From NCBI GenBank assembly GCA_002454195.1, contig DKIJ01000035.1:4715-68714 (forward strand): a stretch of 64,000 nt of DNA, given 5' to 3'. Below are positions 9,018 to 16,570 of the stretch, in pieces. Under the pieces are notes generated by a model that saw only the letters and a program-made list of their open reading frames with translations, ran no database searches and was not told where the DNA came from. The position numbers were made by a program, and so were the translations under genes. How positions within the stretch are numbered: the first letter of the stretch is position 1; each line of letters begins with the position of its first letter. The stretch is from Flavobacterium sp. UBA6721. Its GTDB lineage: Bacteria; Bacteroidota; Bacteroidia; Flavobacteriales; Flavobacteriaceae.

Positions 9018-10442
9018 TTAATTGCTACTCATTCCTTTGCGGGTCATTTCGCCCCACTTGATTTTTTTATTAAAATAGTAGTCAAAGTTGCCTTTTATAG
9101 CAGCATATAAAATAACCGGGTGATTGAGTATAGGCTCAGTAAATGCGGTTTTTATAAGTTGCCATCCCATTCCTTTTTTTGAATATTGATGGTAAGTAAG
9201 CTCTTCAGTAATAATTGTAATAATTGAAAAAAGCACATTAAAAAGGTAAGCCAATACAAGAAAGGAAATAGCGTAAATCCAAACTACAAAACCATTAAAA
9301 ATAAGAATTAAGAAGTAAATTAACCCCAGTATTTCCATAATTGGAGCTATTCTTTCAAACAAAAACCAATAAGGGTAACTAATCATTCCTAAGGCTTTGT
9401 ATTCCGGATTAAATCCAATTTTTTTATGTTTTTTAAGTGTTTCAATAGTCCCTCGGGTCCATCTGTTTCTTTGAGAGATAAATATTTTATGACTGTCAGG
9501 GGCTTCCGTCCAGCATAAAGGATCAGGGATATAAGCTACTCTGTATTTTACTTTTTTCTCTTCCATATGGCGTCTCATTCTTACAATGATTTCCATATCT
9601 TCTCCTACAGTTTTAGTATCATAGCCTCCCACTTCTAATGCTATTTTTTTATCAAATAGACCAAAAGCACCAGAAATAACCAGTAATCCATTGAGTTTGC
9701 TCCATGCCATTCGGCCTAAAAGAAAAGCTCTTAAATATTCTAAAATTTGGGCTTTTACGATACTGCTTTTAGGTAAGTTAATATCCAGTAATTTGCCGTC
9801 TTTTATTTTACAGGAATTGGCTATTCTAATTACTCCACCAGCAGCAATTACTTTCTCATCGGTAGATTCTAAAAATGGTTTTATCATTTTTTGTAATGAA
9901 TCTTCCAAAAGTAAGCAATCTACATCAATGCAAGCTACATATTTATTAGTACTTATGTTTAATCCAAAATTTAAAGCGTCGGCTTTTCCACCATTTTCTT
10001 TGTCTACCACAATTAATTTCTCGAATGCAGGATTAGTCGATTTGAAAACTCCATTTCTGAGCGGTTTTGTTGGCAATTGATTGTTAATTAGGTAGTCTAC
10101 TTTTACTAAGTCATAAGCAGCAATTAATTTTTCTAAACTATCATCTTTACTACCATCATTGACAATGATTACATCATAATTTACATAGTGATTTGAAAGC
10201 AGTGAGCGTACATTTTCTACAATATTCAAACTTTCGTTGTATGCCGGAGCAATTATCGAAATAGAAGGTGAAATGGAAGAAGAAAGTATTTCAGTATAGT
10301 TTACAAAACTATTTTTTTTCATATAATTTACTGTTTCAAAGGCAGAAATTATCGCCAAAATAATATAGGATGCTACTGCTGCAATTGCAAAACTAAAGAA
10401 TATAAAATCAAGAAAATCGATGGTGAAATTTGATAGGTTCAT
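9018..10442 (-). CDS. Processive family 2 glycosyltransferase, membrane-bound
   Basis: A 474-residue GT2 enzyme with one N-terminal membrane segment (about 12-35) and C-terminal segments from about residue 360. GT-A motifs: PAYNES (66-71), VNDGSKDDS (94-102), the DVD metal site (173-175), ED (281-282) and QRNRWTRG (324-331, the QxxRW signature of processive synthases such as PgaC, hyaluronan and cellulose synthase). It most likely polymerises an N-acetylhexosamine or other sugar and extrudes it across the inner membrane; the sugar cannot be told from the sequence. It is 2 bases after the HEAT gene and 30 bases before the sulfatase gene. Confidence 0.88.
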   Translation of the reverse strand: MNLSNFTIDFLDFIFFSFAIAAVASYIILAIISAFETVNYMKKNSFVNYTEILSSSISPSISIIAPAYNESLNIVENVRSLLSNHYVNYDVIIVNDGSKDDSLEKLIAAYDLVKVDYLINNQLPTKPLRNGVFKSTNPAFEKLIVVDKENGGKADALNFGLNISTNKYVACIDVDCLLLEDSLQKMIKPFLESTDEKVIAAGGVIRIANSCKIKDGKLLDINLPKSSIVKAQILEYLRAFLLGRMAWSKLNGLLVISGAFGLFDKKIALEVGGYDTKTVGEDMEIIVRMRRHMEEKKVKYRVAYIPDPLCWTEAPDSHKIFISQRNRWTRGTIETLKKHKKIGFNPEYKALGMISYPYWFLFERIAPIMEILGLIYFLILIFNGFVVWIYAISFLVLAYLFNVLFSIITIITEELTYHQYSKKGMGWQLIKTAFTEPILNHPVILYAAIKGNFDYYFNKKIKWGEMTRKGMSSN

Positions 10443-10444
10443 GA

Positions 10445-11548
10445 TTAACTAGCTTTGATTAAGTTGGTTTCAATTGGGTACTCTTCGGCAATGCTGTTGA
10501 TTACAAATGTATTATCATCGTCAACAGTAATTAAATTCATGATTTTCATTACTGAAATTCGGATGTAGAAATTCTCATGATTTATGTGTTCTTTAACAAA
10601 TTCAATGTCATCCGGCATAGACATTTCTTCCATCATTTTAAAGAATGCAATTTGTTCGTCAAGAGTTCTTTTAAAAATATCTGTTTTTAAGATTTCTACA
10701 GCCTCGAAAATCCCTAAAGGATTCACCAGGTTGATAGCCTCAATTCTAATTTCTTCATTAGGATGATTAAAAAGGGCTATGATTTCTTCATTTACACCAA
10801 ATTGATTATGAATTCGAACCAGTTTTAAAGTGAAGGATACGACTGAAGTGTTTTTTGATCGGAGCCATCCACTCATGTCAGGAACATGAAGGTTGTTGAA
10901 TTTGTTCAAAATCTCTAATAGTTGAATTTGATCCCATTCTGAAAGGTCATTTTCAATAACATTCAAAAATTCAAGTCCATCAAAGCGAAATAACTGTACC
11001 AAATATTTTTGAATCTCAAAACGCACTTGTTTTTTGGGATGATTGACTAATTTGATAATTTCATCGTGTGTTTCTTTGATTTCAAATTGGGTTAATTCTC
11101 TAATTGCTTTGGCTACAACATCCCATTTTTTACTTTTTAATTTTGAAGTAGCAGATTCAATTAATCCTGTTTGGCGATATAATTTTTGTATTGCATCGGC
11201 AGTTTCTCCTGTAACATCATTTTTTAGTTTTAAAAAAGTGCTGATGATAATTTTTCTTTTCAATCGGTTTTGAGCACATTTTTTTAAATAAACAACTATC
11301 TTTTGTTGTTGTTCATTTTCCGTTTCATCGTCACTAGCATATAAGTATTCGATTAGATCCGATTCGTATTTTTTTTCATACGTGGATTCCATTCGCTTTT
11401 TTATTTTCAATCGGTCTCTTAAATTTTTCAAATAGACCAATAAAAAGAATATTATGACAGCAAAAAACATTGATATGTAAATACACATTTTGATAATAAT
11501 GTGCATGCTACTTACGGAGTCTAGACTATTTTGGAAAAACTCTAACAT
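10445..11548 (-). CDS. Membrane-anchored HEAT-repeat protein
   Basis: A 367-residue protein with one membrane segment (about 18-41), a charged linker, then repeated helical pairs of HEAT type (for example IRELTQFEIKETHDEIIKLV, VSFTLKLVRIHNQFGVNEEI, IRIEAINLVNPLGIFEAVEI) through to the C-terminus. HEAT solenoids bind proteins, and no catalytic motif is visible. It lies between a receiver-only response regulator and a processive glycosyltransferase in one operon. A signalling adaptor or a glycosyltransferase co-polymerase-like partner is plausible (inference). Confidence 0.75.
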   Translation of the reverse strand: MLEFFQNSLDSVSSMHIIIKMCIYISMFFAVIIFFLLVYLKNLRDRLKIKKRMESTYEKKYESDLIEYLYASDDETENEQQQKIVVYLKKCAQNRLKRKIIISTFLKLKNDVTGETADAIQKLYRQTGLIESATSKLKSKKWDVVAKAIRELTQFEIKETHDEIIKLVNHPKKQVRFEIQKYLVQLFRFDGLEFLNVIENDLSEWDQIQLLEILNKFNNLHVPDMSGWLRSKNTSVVSFTLKLVRIHNQFGVNEEIIALFNHPNEEIRIEAINLVNPLGIFEAVEILKTDIFKRTLDEQIAFFKMMEEMSMPDDIEFVKEHINHENFYIRISVMKIMNLITVDDDNTFVINSIAEEYPIETNLIKAS

Positions 11549-11568
11549 GAAAGTTGTAATTTTTAGGT

Positions 11569-11936
11569 TTATTGTAATAGTCTTTTAATACGAATAATTA
11601 ATTCGTTTGGACTAAAAGGTTTGCTCATAAAGTCGGTTGCACCTAAATTGAAAGCATTCAAAACCATTTCTTCCTGACCTTCAGAAGAAAATACAACTAT
11701 GGGAGTTTTTCTGTCGAGTTTGTTTCTAACGTGACTTATTACCTCTAATCCGCTTATGAAAGGCATCATAATATCGGTTAGAATCATATCAGGATCATTG
11801 TCTTCAATCAAATCAACGGCTTCTTTACCATTGTTTGCTATTAAGAGTTGAAACCTTCTTTCTCTAATTTAAATTGTAATAATTTAGAAAGAATAGAATT
11901 ATCCTCGGCTAAAACAATTTTTTTTGTAAGATTCAT
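11569..11936 (-). pseudogene. Receiver-only response regulator, frameshifted
   Basis: The 5' part (start at 11936) encodes MNLTKKIVLAEDNSILSKLL...EKEGF and then runs into a stop. The rest, in another frame, encodes QLLIANNGKEAVDLIEDNDPDM, the phospho-acceptor region LTDIMMPF, VVFSSEG and SKPFSPNEL, ending at 11569. Joined together they form a single CheY-like receiver of about 122 residues with the acidic pair, acceptor Asp and conserved Lys present. One base is missing near 11849-11853 relative to an intact receiver. It may be a real mutation, a sequencing error or, less likely, programmed frameshifting. It is the first gene of the glycosyltransferase/sulfatase operon, 20 bases before the HEAT gene. 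A near-consensus -7 box (TACTTTTA) lies at 11982-11989. Confidence 0.82.
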
Positions 11937-12153
11937 TTCTTTATAGGTTAGTTGTTTTTATTGTAGGACTTAATTTCAGCATAAAAGTAAGAAATAAAAT
12001 TAAATAAAATCGATTAAGTGTTTAAAAACACCGATAAAATGCATATTTTTTGTATTTTGTAATATAAAAACTACTTAAAAAGAGTATTTGCTGTTTTAGT
12101 CTTACAAAAATGAAGTTGAAAAAGTTTTTTGATGGGATTTTGTAGTGTGAAAT

Positions 12154-12211
12154 TTAAAGTTTTTCAAATACTCCAAGTCCAAAAAAGAGTAAAATCGTAT
12201 TTTACAGGTTT
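12154..12211 (-). pseudogene. Relict 3' end of a second TIGR02757-like gene
   Basis: The minus strand encodes KPVKYDFTLF, then after a one-base shift GLGVFEKL and a stop. This matches the end of the intact TIGR02757 protein encoded at 12607-13371 (DPVKYDFALFGLGVFEGF). Most differences are at synonymous third positions, so the two copies diverged while still coding. Upstream of the remnant an in-frame stop follows at once, so only about 19 codons survive. The orphan gene at 12317-12610 lies between the relict and the intact gene end. Confidence 0.65.
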
Positions 12212-12278
12212 TTGTTGTTAGGAAATTTAAGATTTGAATCTGGAGTTTAATACTTTTTTATTATTTAAATATCTCTCG

Positions 12279-12286
12279 TAACTTTG
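12279..12286 (+). promoter_or_regulatory. Promoter -7 box for the orphan 97-residue gene
   Basis: TAACTTTG matches TAnnTTTG, 30 bases before the ATG at 12317. An upstream TTG at the usual distance is not evident. Confidence 0.55.
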
Positions 12287-12316
12287 CGTTATATCTTAAA
12301 TTAATAGTAAACAAAA

Positions 12317-12610
12317 ATGAAAAATAGAATTGAAATTGATGGGACAAATGATGCTGTTTGGAATTCTGATGGAGCCCGAGCAAGTTGGAATATAGCTACA
12401 TTATTGACTATTAAAAAAGATTTGAAAATAGGTGATAGTAGTTTAATTACTCTGCCAACTGATAATGCCGATAATATTGCAAAGAATGTTTTAGGCTGTT
12501 TAAAATTTTATATAATAAATTTCGAAGAAAATTTCACTTATACAGTCAATTCTAATACAATTGAATTAACCAGAATTGCAGATAGGGAATATTATAAGAT
12601 TGATATTTAG
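12317..12610 (+). CDS. Orphan small hypothetical protein
   Basis: A 97-residue soluble protein that I do not recognise, with no signal peptide or membrane segment. It has its own -7 box and a plausible ATG. Its stop overlaps the stop of the convergent TIGR02757 gene by three bases. It sits between a relict and the intact 3' end of TIGR02757 sequences, which suggests it arrived by insertion or gene replacement. The mixed alpha/beta-looking composition (IKIGDSSLITLP, FTYTVNSNTIELTR) gives no function. Confidence 0.6.
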   Translation: MKNRIEIDGTNDAVWNSDGARASWNIATLLTIKKDLKIGDSSLITLPTDNADNIAKNVLGCLKFYIINFEENFTYTVNSNTIELTRIADREYYKIDI

Positions 12611-13371
12611 AATCCTTCAAAAACACCAAGCCCAAAAAGTGCGAAATCATATTTCACCGGATCTTTTAAATCAAGTGCTCTAAGATTGCAATCTAATTCT
12701 AAAAGTGCTTTGCCGTCATTCTGTTTGCGTTTTAATAAATCCAGTTTTCGGGCCACATTTCCTGAGTGTACGTCCAATGGACAGGAAAGTTTTGAAGGGG
12801 AAATAGATTTCCAAATTCCTAAATCGACTCCTTTGTTGTCCTGACGGCACATCCAACGCAAGTACATGTTGATTCTTTTGGCTGCCGAATTATTCAAAGG
12901 ATCAGAAATGTGTTTTTGAGTGCGGGCAAAATGTGGAACTTCAAAAAATACTTTTTTGAATTCCGAAATGCTTTTTTGCATCGAATTTGCCTCTTGGTTT
13001 TTAGCAAGAACAGCTTCCAGTCCACCGTGATTTTGATAAATGTTTTGCAAACTTTTGATAAAACCCACGAAATCCTGACCATTAAAGGTGCGGTGTACAA
13101 ACGATTCCAATCTTTCTAAATCAGTTTCGCTGTGAGACATCACAAAATCATAAGGAGTATTCCCCATGAATTCCATCATTTTATGGGAATTTTTGATAAT
13201 CATTTTTCGGTTACCCCAGGCAATGGTTGCGCTTAAAAATCCGGCAATTTCGATATCTTCTTTTAGGGTAAATAAATGCGGAATTTGTACAGGATCACTT
13301 TCGATAAAATCCGTGGTGTTGTATTGCAATACTTTTTCGTCCAGAAAATCTTTGAGTTCGGCTTGTGTCAT
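12607..13371 (-). CDS. TIGR02757 (DUF2400) family protein
   Basis: A 254-residue member of the TIGR02757/DUF2400 family, recognised by IAGFLSATIAWGNRKMIIKN near the N-terminus, SAAKRINMYLRWMCRQDNKGVDLGIW in the second half, and the LDVHSGNVARKL segment. The family is common and conserved in Bacteroidota, and the helical LRWM...GVDLGIW part recalls HhH-type DNA glycosylases, but no activity has been established that I know of. It lies 19 bases upstream of the LolD-like gene on the same strand. Confidence 0.82.
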   Translation of the reverse strand: MTQAELKDFLDEKVLQYNTTDFIESDPVQIPHLFTLKEDIEIAGFLSATIAWGNRKMIIKNSHKMMEFMGNTPYDFVMSHSETDLERLESFVHRTFNGQDFVGFIKSLQNIYQNHGGLEAVLAKNQEANSMQKSISEFKKVFFEVPHFARTQKHISDPLNNSAAKRINMYLRWMCRQDNKGVDLGIWKSISPSKLSCPLDVHSGNVARKLDLLKRKQNDGKALLELDCNLRALDLKDPVKYDFALFGLGVFEGF

Positions 13372-13390
13372 TATTTGACTTTAATGGAAT

Positions 13391-14056
13391 TTATGAATTG
13401 CTAATCAATCCATCAATCATAACTAATTTTCTGTCGGCCATATTGGCTAAATCCTCATTATGGGTAACAATCACGAAGGTTTGTCCAAATTCATCCCTTA
13501 ATTTAAAGAATAATTGGTGTAGATTTTCAGCTGAATGCGTGTCTAAATTTCCCGATGGTTCGTCGGCAAAAATAACCGCAGGCTTATTAATAAGGGCTCT
13601 TGCTACCGCCACACGTTGTTGTTCCCCACCGGATAGTTCGCTGGGTTTGTGGTTGATTCTATGGGATAAGCCCAAATAATTAAGTAGTTTTATAGCCTCG
13701 TCTTCGGTTTCTTTTTTAGATTTTTTAGCAATATAAGCCGGAATGCAAACATTTTCAAGTGCTGTAAATTCAGGTAATAATTGGTGAAATTGAAAAATGA
13801 ATCCCAAATTCAAATTTCTAAACTTGGATAAATTTTTGTCGTTCATAGACAAAATATTCTCATTGTTGATTCGAAGTTCAATATCGCTATCGCTATTAGG
13901 CTTGTCGAGTGTACCTAAAATTTGCAAAAGTGTTGTTTTTCCTGCTCCCGAAGCACCTACAATCGAAACGATTTCTCCTTTTTGAATATGTAAATCAACT
14001 CCTTTCAAAACGTGAAGTTGGTCGTAATATTTATGTAAGTTTCGGGCTTGTATCAT
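13391..14056 (-). CDS. ABC transporter ATP-binding protein, LolD-like
   Basis: A 221-residue ATPase with Walker [10 protein letters not shown]-loop region [18 protein letters not shown], signature LSGGEQQR, Walker [13 protein letters not shown] and the switch histidine in VTHN. The DEPSGNLD motif and size are typical of the LolD/MacB/FtsE class, which drive lipoprotein release or other mechanotransmission at the inner membrane. No permease gene is adjacent, so the partner must be encoded elsewhere. Confidence 0.88.
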   Translation of the reverse strand: MIQARNLHKYYDQLHVLKGVDLHIQKGEIVSIVGASGAGKTTLLQILGTLDKPNSDSDIELRINNENILSMNDKNLSKFRNLNLGFIFQFHQLLPEFTALENVCIPAYIAKKSKKETEDEAIKLLNYLGLSHRINHKPSELSGGEQQRVAVARALINKPAVIFADEPSGNLDTHSAENLHQLFFKLRDEFGQTFVIVTHNEDLANMADRKLVMIDGLISNS

Positions 14057-14114
14057 GGTTTGCAGTTTTTACAAAGAAACAAAGATTTTAATGATTATTA
14101 AATTGGTGCAGCTA

Positions 14115-14122
14115 TATTTTTG
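14115..14122 (+). promoter_or_regulatory. Promoter -7 box for msrA
   Basis: TATTTTTG (TAnnTTTG) on the plus strand, about 75 bases before the msrA start. The long leader makes the assignment moderate. Confidence 0.45.
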
Positions 14123-14196
14123 CCTTAAAAAAGCATAAATTTGAGTTAATAAATAATTGGGGGATTTGCCTCCACAATTAAAAAATAATAGTACTT

Positions 14197-14745
14197 ATGG
14201 AAAATGAAAATAAAAAGGAACTAGCTACATTAGCAGGAGGTTGTTTTTGGTGTACTGAAGCTGTTTTTTTAGAATTAAAAGGGGTGCATAAGGTGGTTTC
14301 AGGATATATAGGAGGTGCAACTGAAAACCCAACCTATAAAGAAGTTTGTGAAGGTAATACAGGACATGCGGAAGCTATTCAAATTGAGTTTAACCCTCAA
14401 GAAATTTCTTTTGGTGAGCTATTAGAATTACATTTTGCTACGCACGATCCTACCACTTTAAACCGTCAAGGGAATGATATAGGTACGCAATATCGTAGTG
14501 AGATTTTTTATCATACAGATGAGCAAAAAGCGATTTCTGAAGACTTTATACAGTTTTTAACTCAGGAAGCTGTATATCCTGATCCTATTGTAACTAAGGT
14601 TACACCAGCTACAGTTTTTTATGTTGCCGAAGATTATCATCAAAACTATTACAATCAAAACAAAACACAATCGTTTTGTTCCTTTGTTATTACTCCAAAA
14701 ATAGATAAGGTTAGAACTTACTTTAAGGATAAATTAAAAAGTTAG
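14197..14745 (+). CDS. msrA: Peptide-methionine (S)-S-oxide reductase
   Basis: A 182-residue MsrA with the catalytic GGCFWCTE motif (Cys16) near the N-terminus, VVSGYIGG, the YKEVCEGNTGHAEAIQ block and RQGNDIGTQYRS with the substrate-binding residues. It reduces methionine S-sulfoxide in proteins, using thioredoxin to recycle. There is no signal peptide, so it is cytoplasmic. A small membrane protein gene follows after 17 bases and is probably cotranscribed. Confidence 0.95.
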   Translation: MENENKKELATLAGGCFWCTEAVFLELKGVHKVVSGYIGGATENPTYKEVCEGNTGHAEAIQIEFNPQEISFGELLELHFATHDPTTLNRQGNDIGTQYRSEIFYHTDEQKAISEDFIQFLTQEAVYPDPIVTKVTPATVFYVAEDYHQNYYNQNKTQSFCSFVITPKIDKVRTYFKDKLKS

Positions 14746-14762
14746 TAAGGGAGTAAAAAGAA

Positions 14763-15029
14763 ATGAGAGAAAAACAGCGAAAACTTTTATTAGGGATTCT
14801 TTTTGACTGTATTGGTATGCTATCTTTTTCTGTGCCTTTTTTAGGAGAGTTTTCAGATGTGGTATGGGCGCCCTTATCTGGTTTTTTGATGACTCGAATG
14901 TATAAAGGTTCGTTAGGAAGGTTTAGTGGGCTTATTTCTTTTGTTGAAGAGTTTTTTCCTTTCTCTGATTTTATTCCCACCTTTACATTAACTTGGATTT
15001 ATAATTATTTGATAAAAAAGAATGTTTAA
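14763..15029 (+). CDS. Small conserved membrane protein
   Basis: An 88-residue protein with two likely membrane segments (about 9-45, interrupted by a polar turn, and about 66-83). Charged residues at both ends support a small inner-membrane protein. It is of the kind found widely in flavobacteria without a named function. It follows msrA by 17 bases and overlaps the convergent DUF6787-like gene by four bases. Confidence 0.65.
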   Translation: MREKQRKLLLGILFDCIGMLSFSVPFLGEFSDVVWAPLSGFLMTRMYKGSLGRFSGLISFVEEFFPFSDFIPTFTLTWIYNYLIKKNV

Positions 15030-15337
15030 GCTTTGGGTTCTTTAAAAAAGAATCCTAAGCCCATTCTTTTTAGCATCTTTTTTTCAAATGCCCAGAAAAA
15101 TTTAAATTGGCCAAATAGTAAACCTATAGCAACTAATAGGATTTGGTACAAAGGGAATATGATTAATAAACGGATGGGAGTATGCCAGAAACCAAAATCT
15201 TCTTTAAGAATTCCTAACCAATTACAAACGGGTTTAGAAATCCACGCGGAAGCTGATCCTGTAATGGCAAAAACGATAAAAATAATGGTGAGTTGAAAGT
15301 TAGACTCTATTTTCCAACGTTTTTTTAATTCCTTCAT
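15026..15337 (-). CDS. DUF6787-like small membrane protein
   Basis: A 103-residue protein with two membrane segments (about 14-35 and 55-75) and a C-terminal amphipathic basic part (FFWAFEKKMLKRMGLGFF). It resembles the flavobacterial DUF6787 family; the assignment is from memory of the family pattern. Function unknown. It converges on the small membrane gene downstream of msrA with a four-base overlap. Confidence 0.65.
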   Translation of the reverse strand: MKELKKRWKIESNFQLTIIFIVFAITGSASAWISKPVCNWLGILKEDFGFWHTPIRLLIIFPLYQILLVAIGLLFGQFKFFWAFEKKMLKRMGLGFFFKEPKA

Positions 15338-15371
15338 CTTTAATTTACAATGATTACAAATGTAGTAAAGA

Positions 15372-15809
15372 TTATCTTAAAGGGACACGACCCAATAGGT
15401 TTTGGCGGTAATTATTTTGAAAAAAAATCATGTAATTGTAAATTAGATAATTTACTTCATAGCCATAATTAATATTAGGGTCGTAATCGATACTCATTTC
15501 ATATAAATTGCGATTGTAACGTTGTGGTTGTAAAAAGCGGTTATTCCATTCGTTTATATAAAGTCTGTTTTTGGTTTCTAAATAACTTTGAGAATAAAAC
15601 CCTCTTGGGTAGGCCATAGAAGCCAGCCACATGTTAAAACCCGGATCAATAATGATTACTTCGTATTCCAGTTCTTCATTAGCTATTTTAATAGTGTCAT
15701 TACTGCTGGAAGTTAGACTTGCTTTTTGAGGGATGGTGTTTTTTTGGCTTACACAACTTATAATTATTAGGCCTAAAAGAAATGGTATTATGTATCGCTT
15801 TTTTTTCAT
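15372..15809 (-). CDS. Small lipoprotein (DUF6146-like)
   Basis: A 145-residue lipoprotein with signal MKKKRYIIPFLLGLIIISC (lipobox IISC, Cys19). The rest is rich in aromatics and asparagine (YNRNLYEMSIDYDPN, YEVNYLIYNYMIFF), resembling the DUF6146 flavobacterial family; function unknown. As sequenced, the upstream EF-hand gene reads about 110 bases into its start. This start is well supported by the signal peptide. Confidence 0.72.
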   Translation of the reverse strand: MKKKRYIIPFLLGLIIISCVSQKNTIPQKASLTSSSNDTIKIANEELEYEVIIIDPGFNMWLASMAYPRGFYSQSYLETKNRLYINEWNNRFLQPQRYNRNLYEMSIDYDPNINYGYEVNYLIYNYMIFFQNNYRQNLLGRVPLR

Positions 15810-16473
15810 GATTCAGTACGTTTAGTAGTATTAAATTTACGAATAAAATCTTGTAACTTTGATTTGGATCATAAAACCTAATGTTGTTTTTTGAAGCTGC
15901 TAAGTTGTTTAAATTAAATTTTCCAAAGAGTTTTCCCAGCATTGCGCCCAAGCCACCTTTTTTCGTTAATTCTTTAGCATCTTCTAAATCAATTTGTCCA
16001 TCCGAATTTTGATCCAAGCCAAAATGAATTACGTAAGTATCGATGGCGTCCATGATACTGGCGTGTTCGGGACTATTTCCGCCTGTTAATGATTCTAGAA
16101 TTTCCGAAAGAGTAATACTCTTGTCATTTGGATCCCTTGCCTTACTCATTAAAGAGTGGAGTACTTTTGGAATTAAGTTAGTCGCGGTATTTGTGGCGGT
16201 ATTTTGTTCTATTCCTAATTTCTCAGTTAATGAATTAGAAACTTCAGTAATTATTTTTTGAATTGTAAGATGGTTTTTGTCAATATCCTTTTCTTGTAAC
16301 AAACCTACAATTTGAGTTAAATCTGCGTCATTTGCAATTTTTTCTAAGCTTGAAAAGATAGAATTGCAAGTTTCATTCAAAACAGCATCTTTTTGGTTGA
16401 TAGGTATTGCTTCATTGTTTACAACAACTTCTTGACCAAATTCCTGAACGAGTTGTTTTAGTTGCGCTAACAT
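15700..16473 (-). CDS. EF-hand-containing protein, probably with an artefactual C-terminus
   Basis: A 257-residue predicted protein. Residues 1-186 look natural: a helical N-terminal half and one calcium-type EF-hand loop (DQNSDGQIDLED, residues 154-165), ending in GGLGAMLGKLFGKF. Residues after about 195 read through low-quality sequence into the next lipoprotein gene. One extra A in the A6 run at 15887-15892 would end the protein at 15878-15880, before the lipoprotein gene. The true product is therefore probably about 198 residues and the overlap an artefact or a recent frameshift. It may be a cytoplasmic calcium- or scaffold-related protein. Confidence 0.7.
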   Translation of the reverse strand: MLAQLKQLVQEFGQEVVVNNEAIPINQKDAVLNETCNSIFSSLEKIANDADLTQIVGLLQEKDIDKNHLTIQKIITEVSNSLTEKLGIEQNTATNTATNLIPKVLHSLMSKARDPNDKSITLSEILESLTGGNSPEHASIMDAIDTYVIHFGLDQNSDGQIDLEDAKELTKKGGLGAMLGKLFGKFNLNNLAASKNNIRFYDPNQSYKILFVNLILLNVLNHEKKAIHNTISFRPNNYKLCKPKKHHPSKSKSNFQQ

Positions 16474-16512
16474 GATTTATGTTTTTTGAAGGTTCTTACC
16501 AAATAGAATAAA

Positions 16513-16548
16513 AAAAGGACTCATTACCAATTGATAACGAGTCCTTTT
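16513..16548 (-). terminator. Terminator downstream of serA
   Basis: The hairpin AAAAGGACTC / GAGTCCTTTT is followed on the minus strand by a run of T. It lies just after the serA stop. Confidence 0.82.
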
Positions 16549-16570
16549 GTGTTATAAAAACCTTAAATTA

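Larger units (their letters stand above)
11937..12316. other. Intergenic region between the response regulator and the orphan gene
   Basis: A gap of 380 bases that holds a near-consensus -7 box for the glycan operon (11982-11989, minus strand), the relict TIGR02757 gene end (12154-12211), and a -7 box for the plus-strand orphan gene (12279-12286). Nothing else was recognised. Confidence 0.6.
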
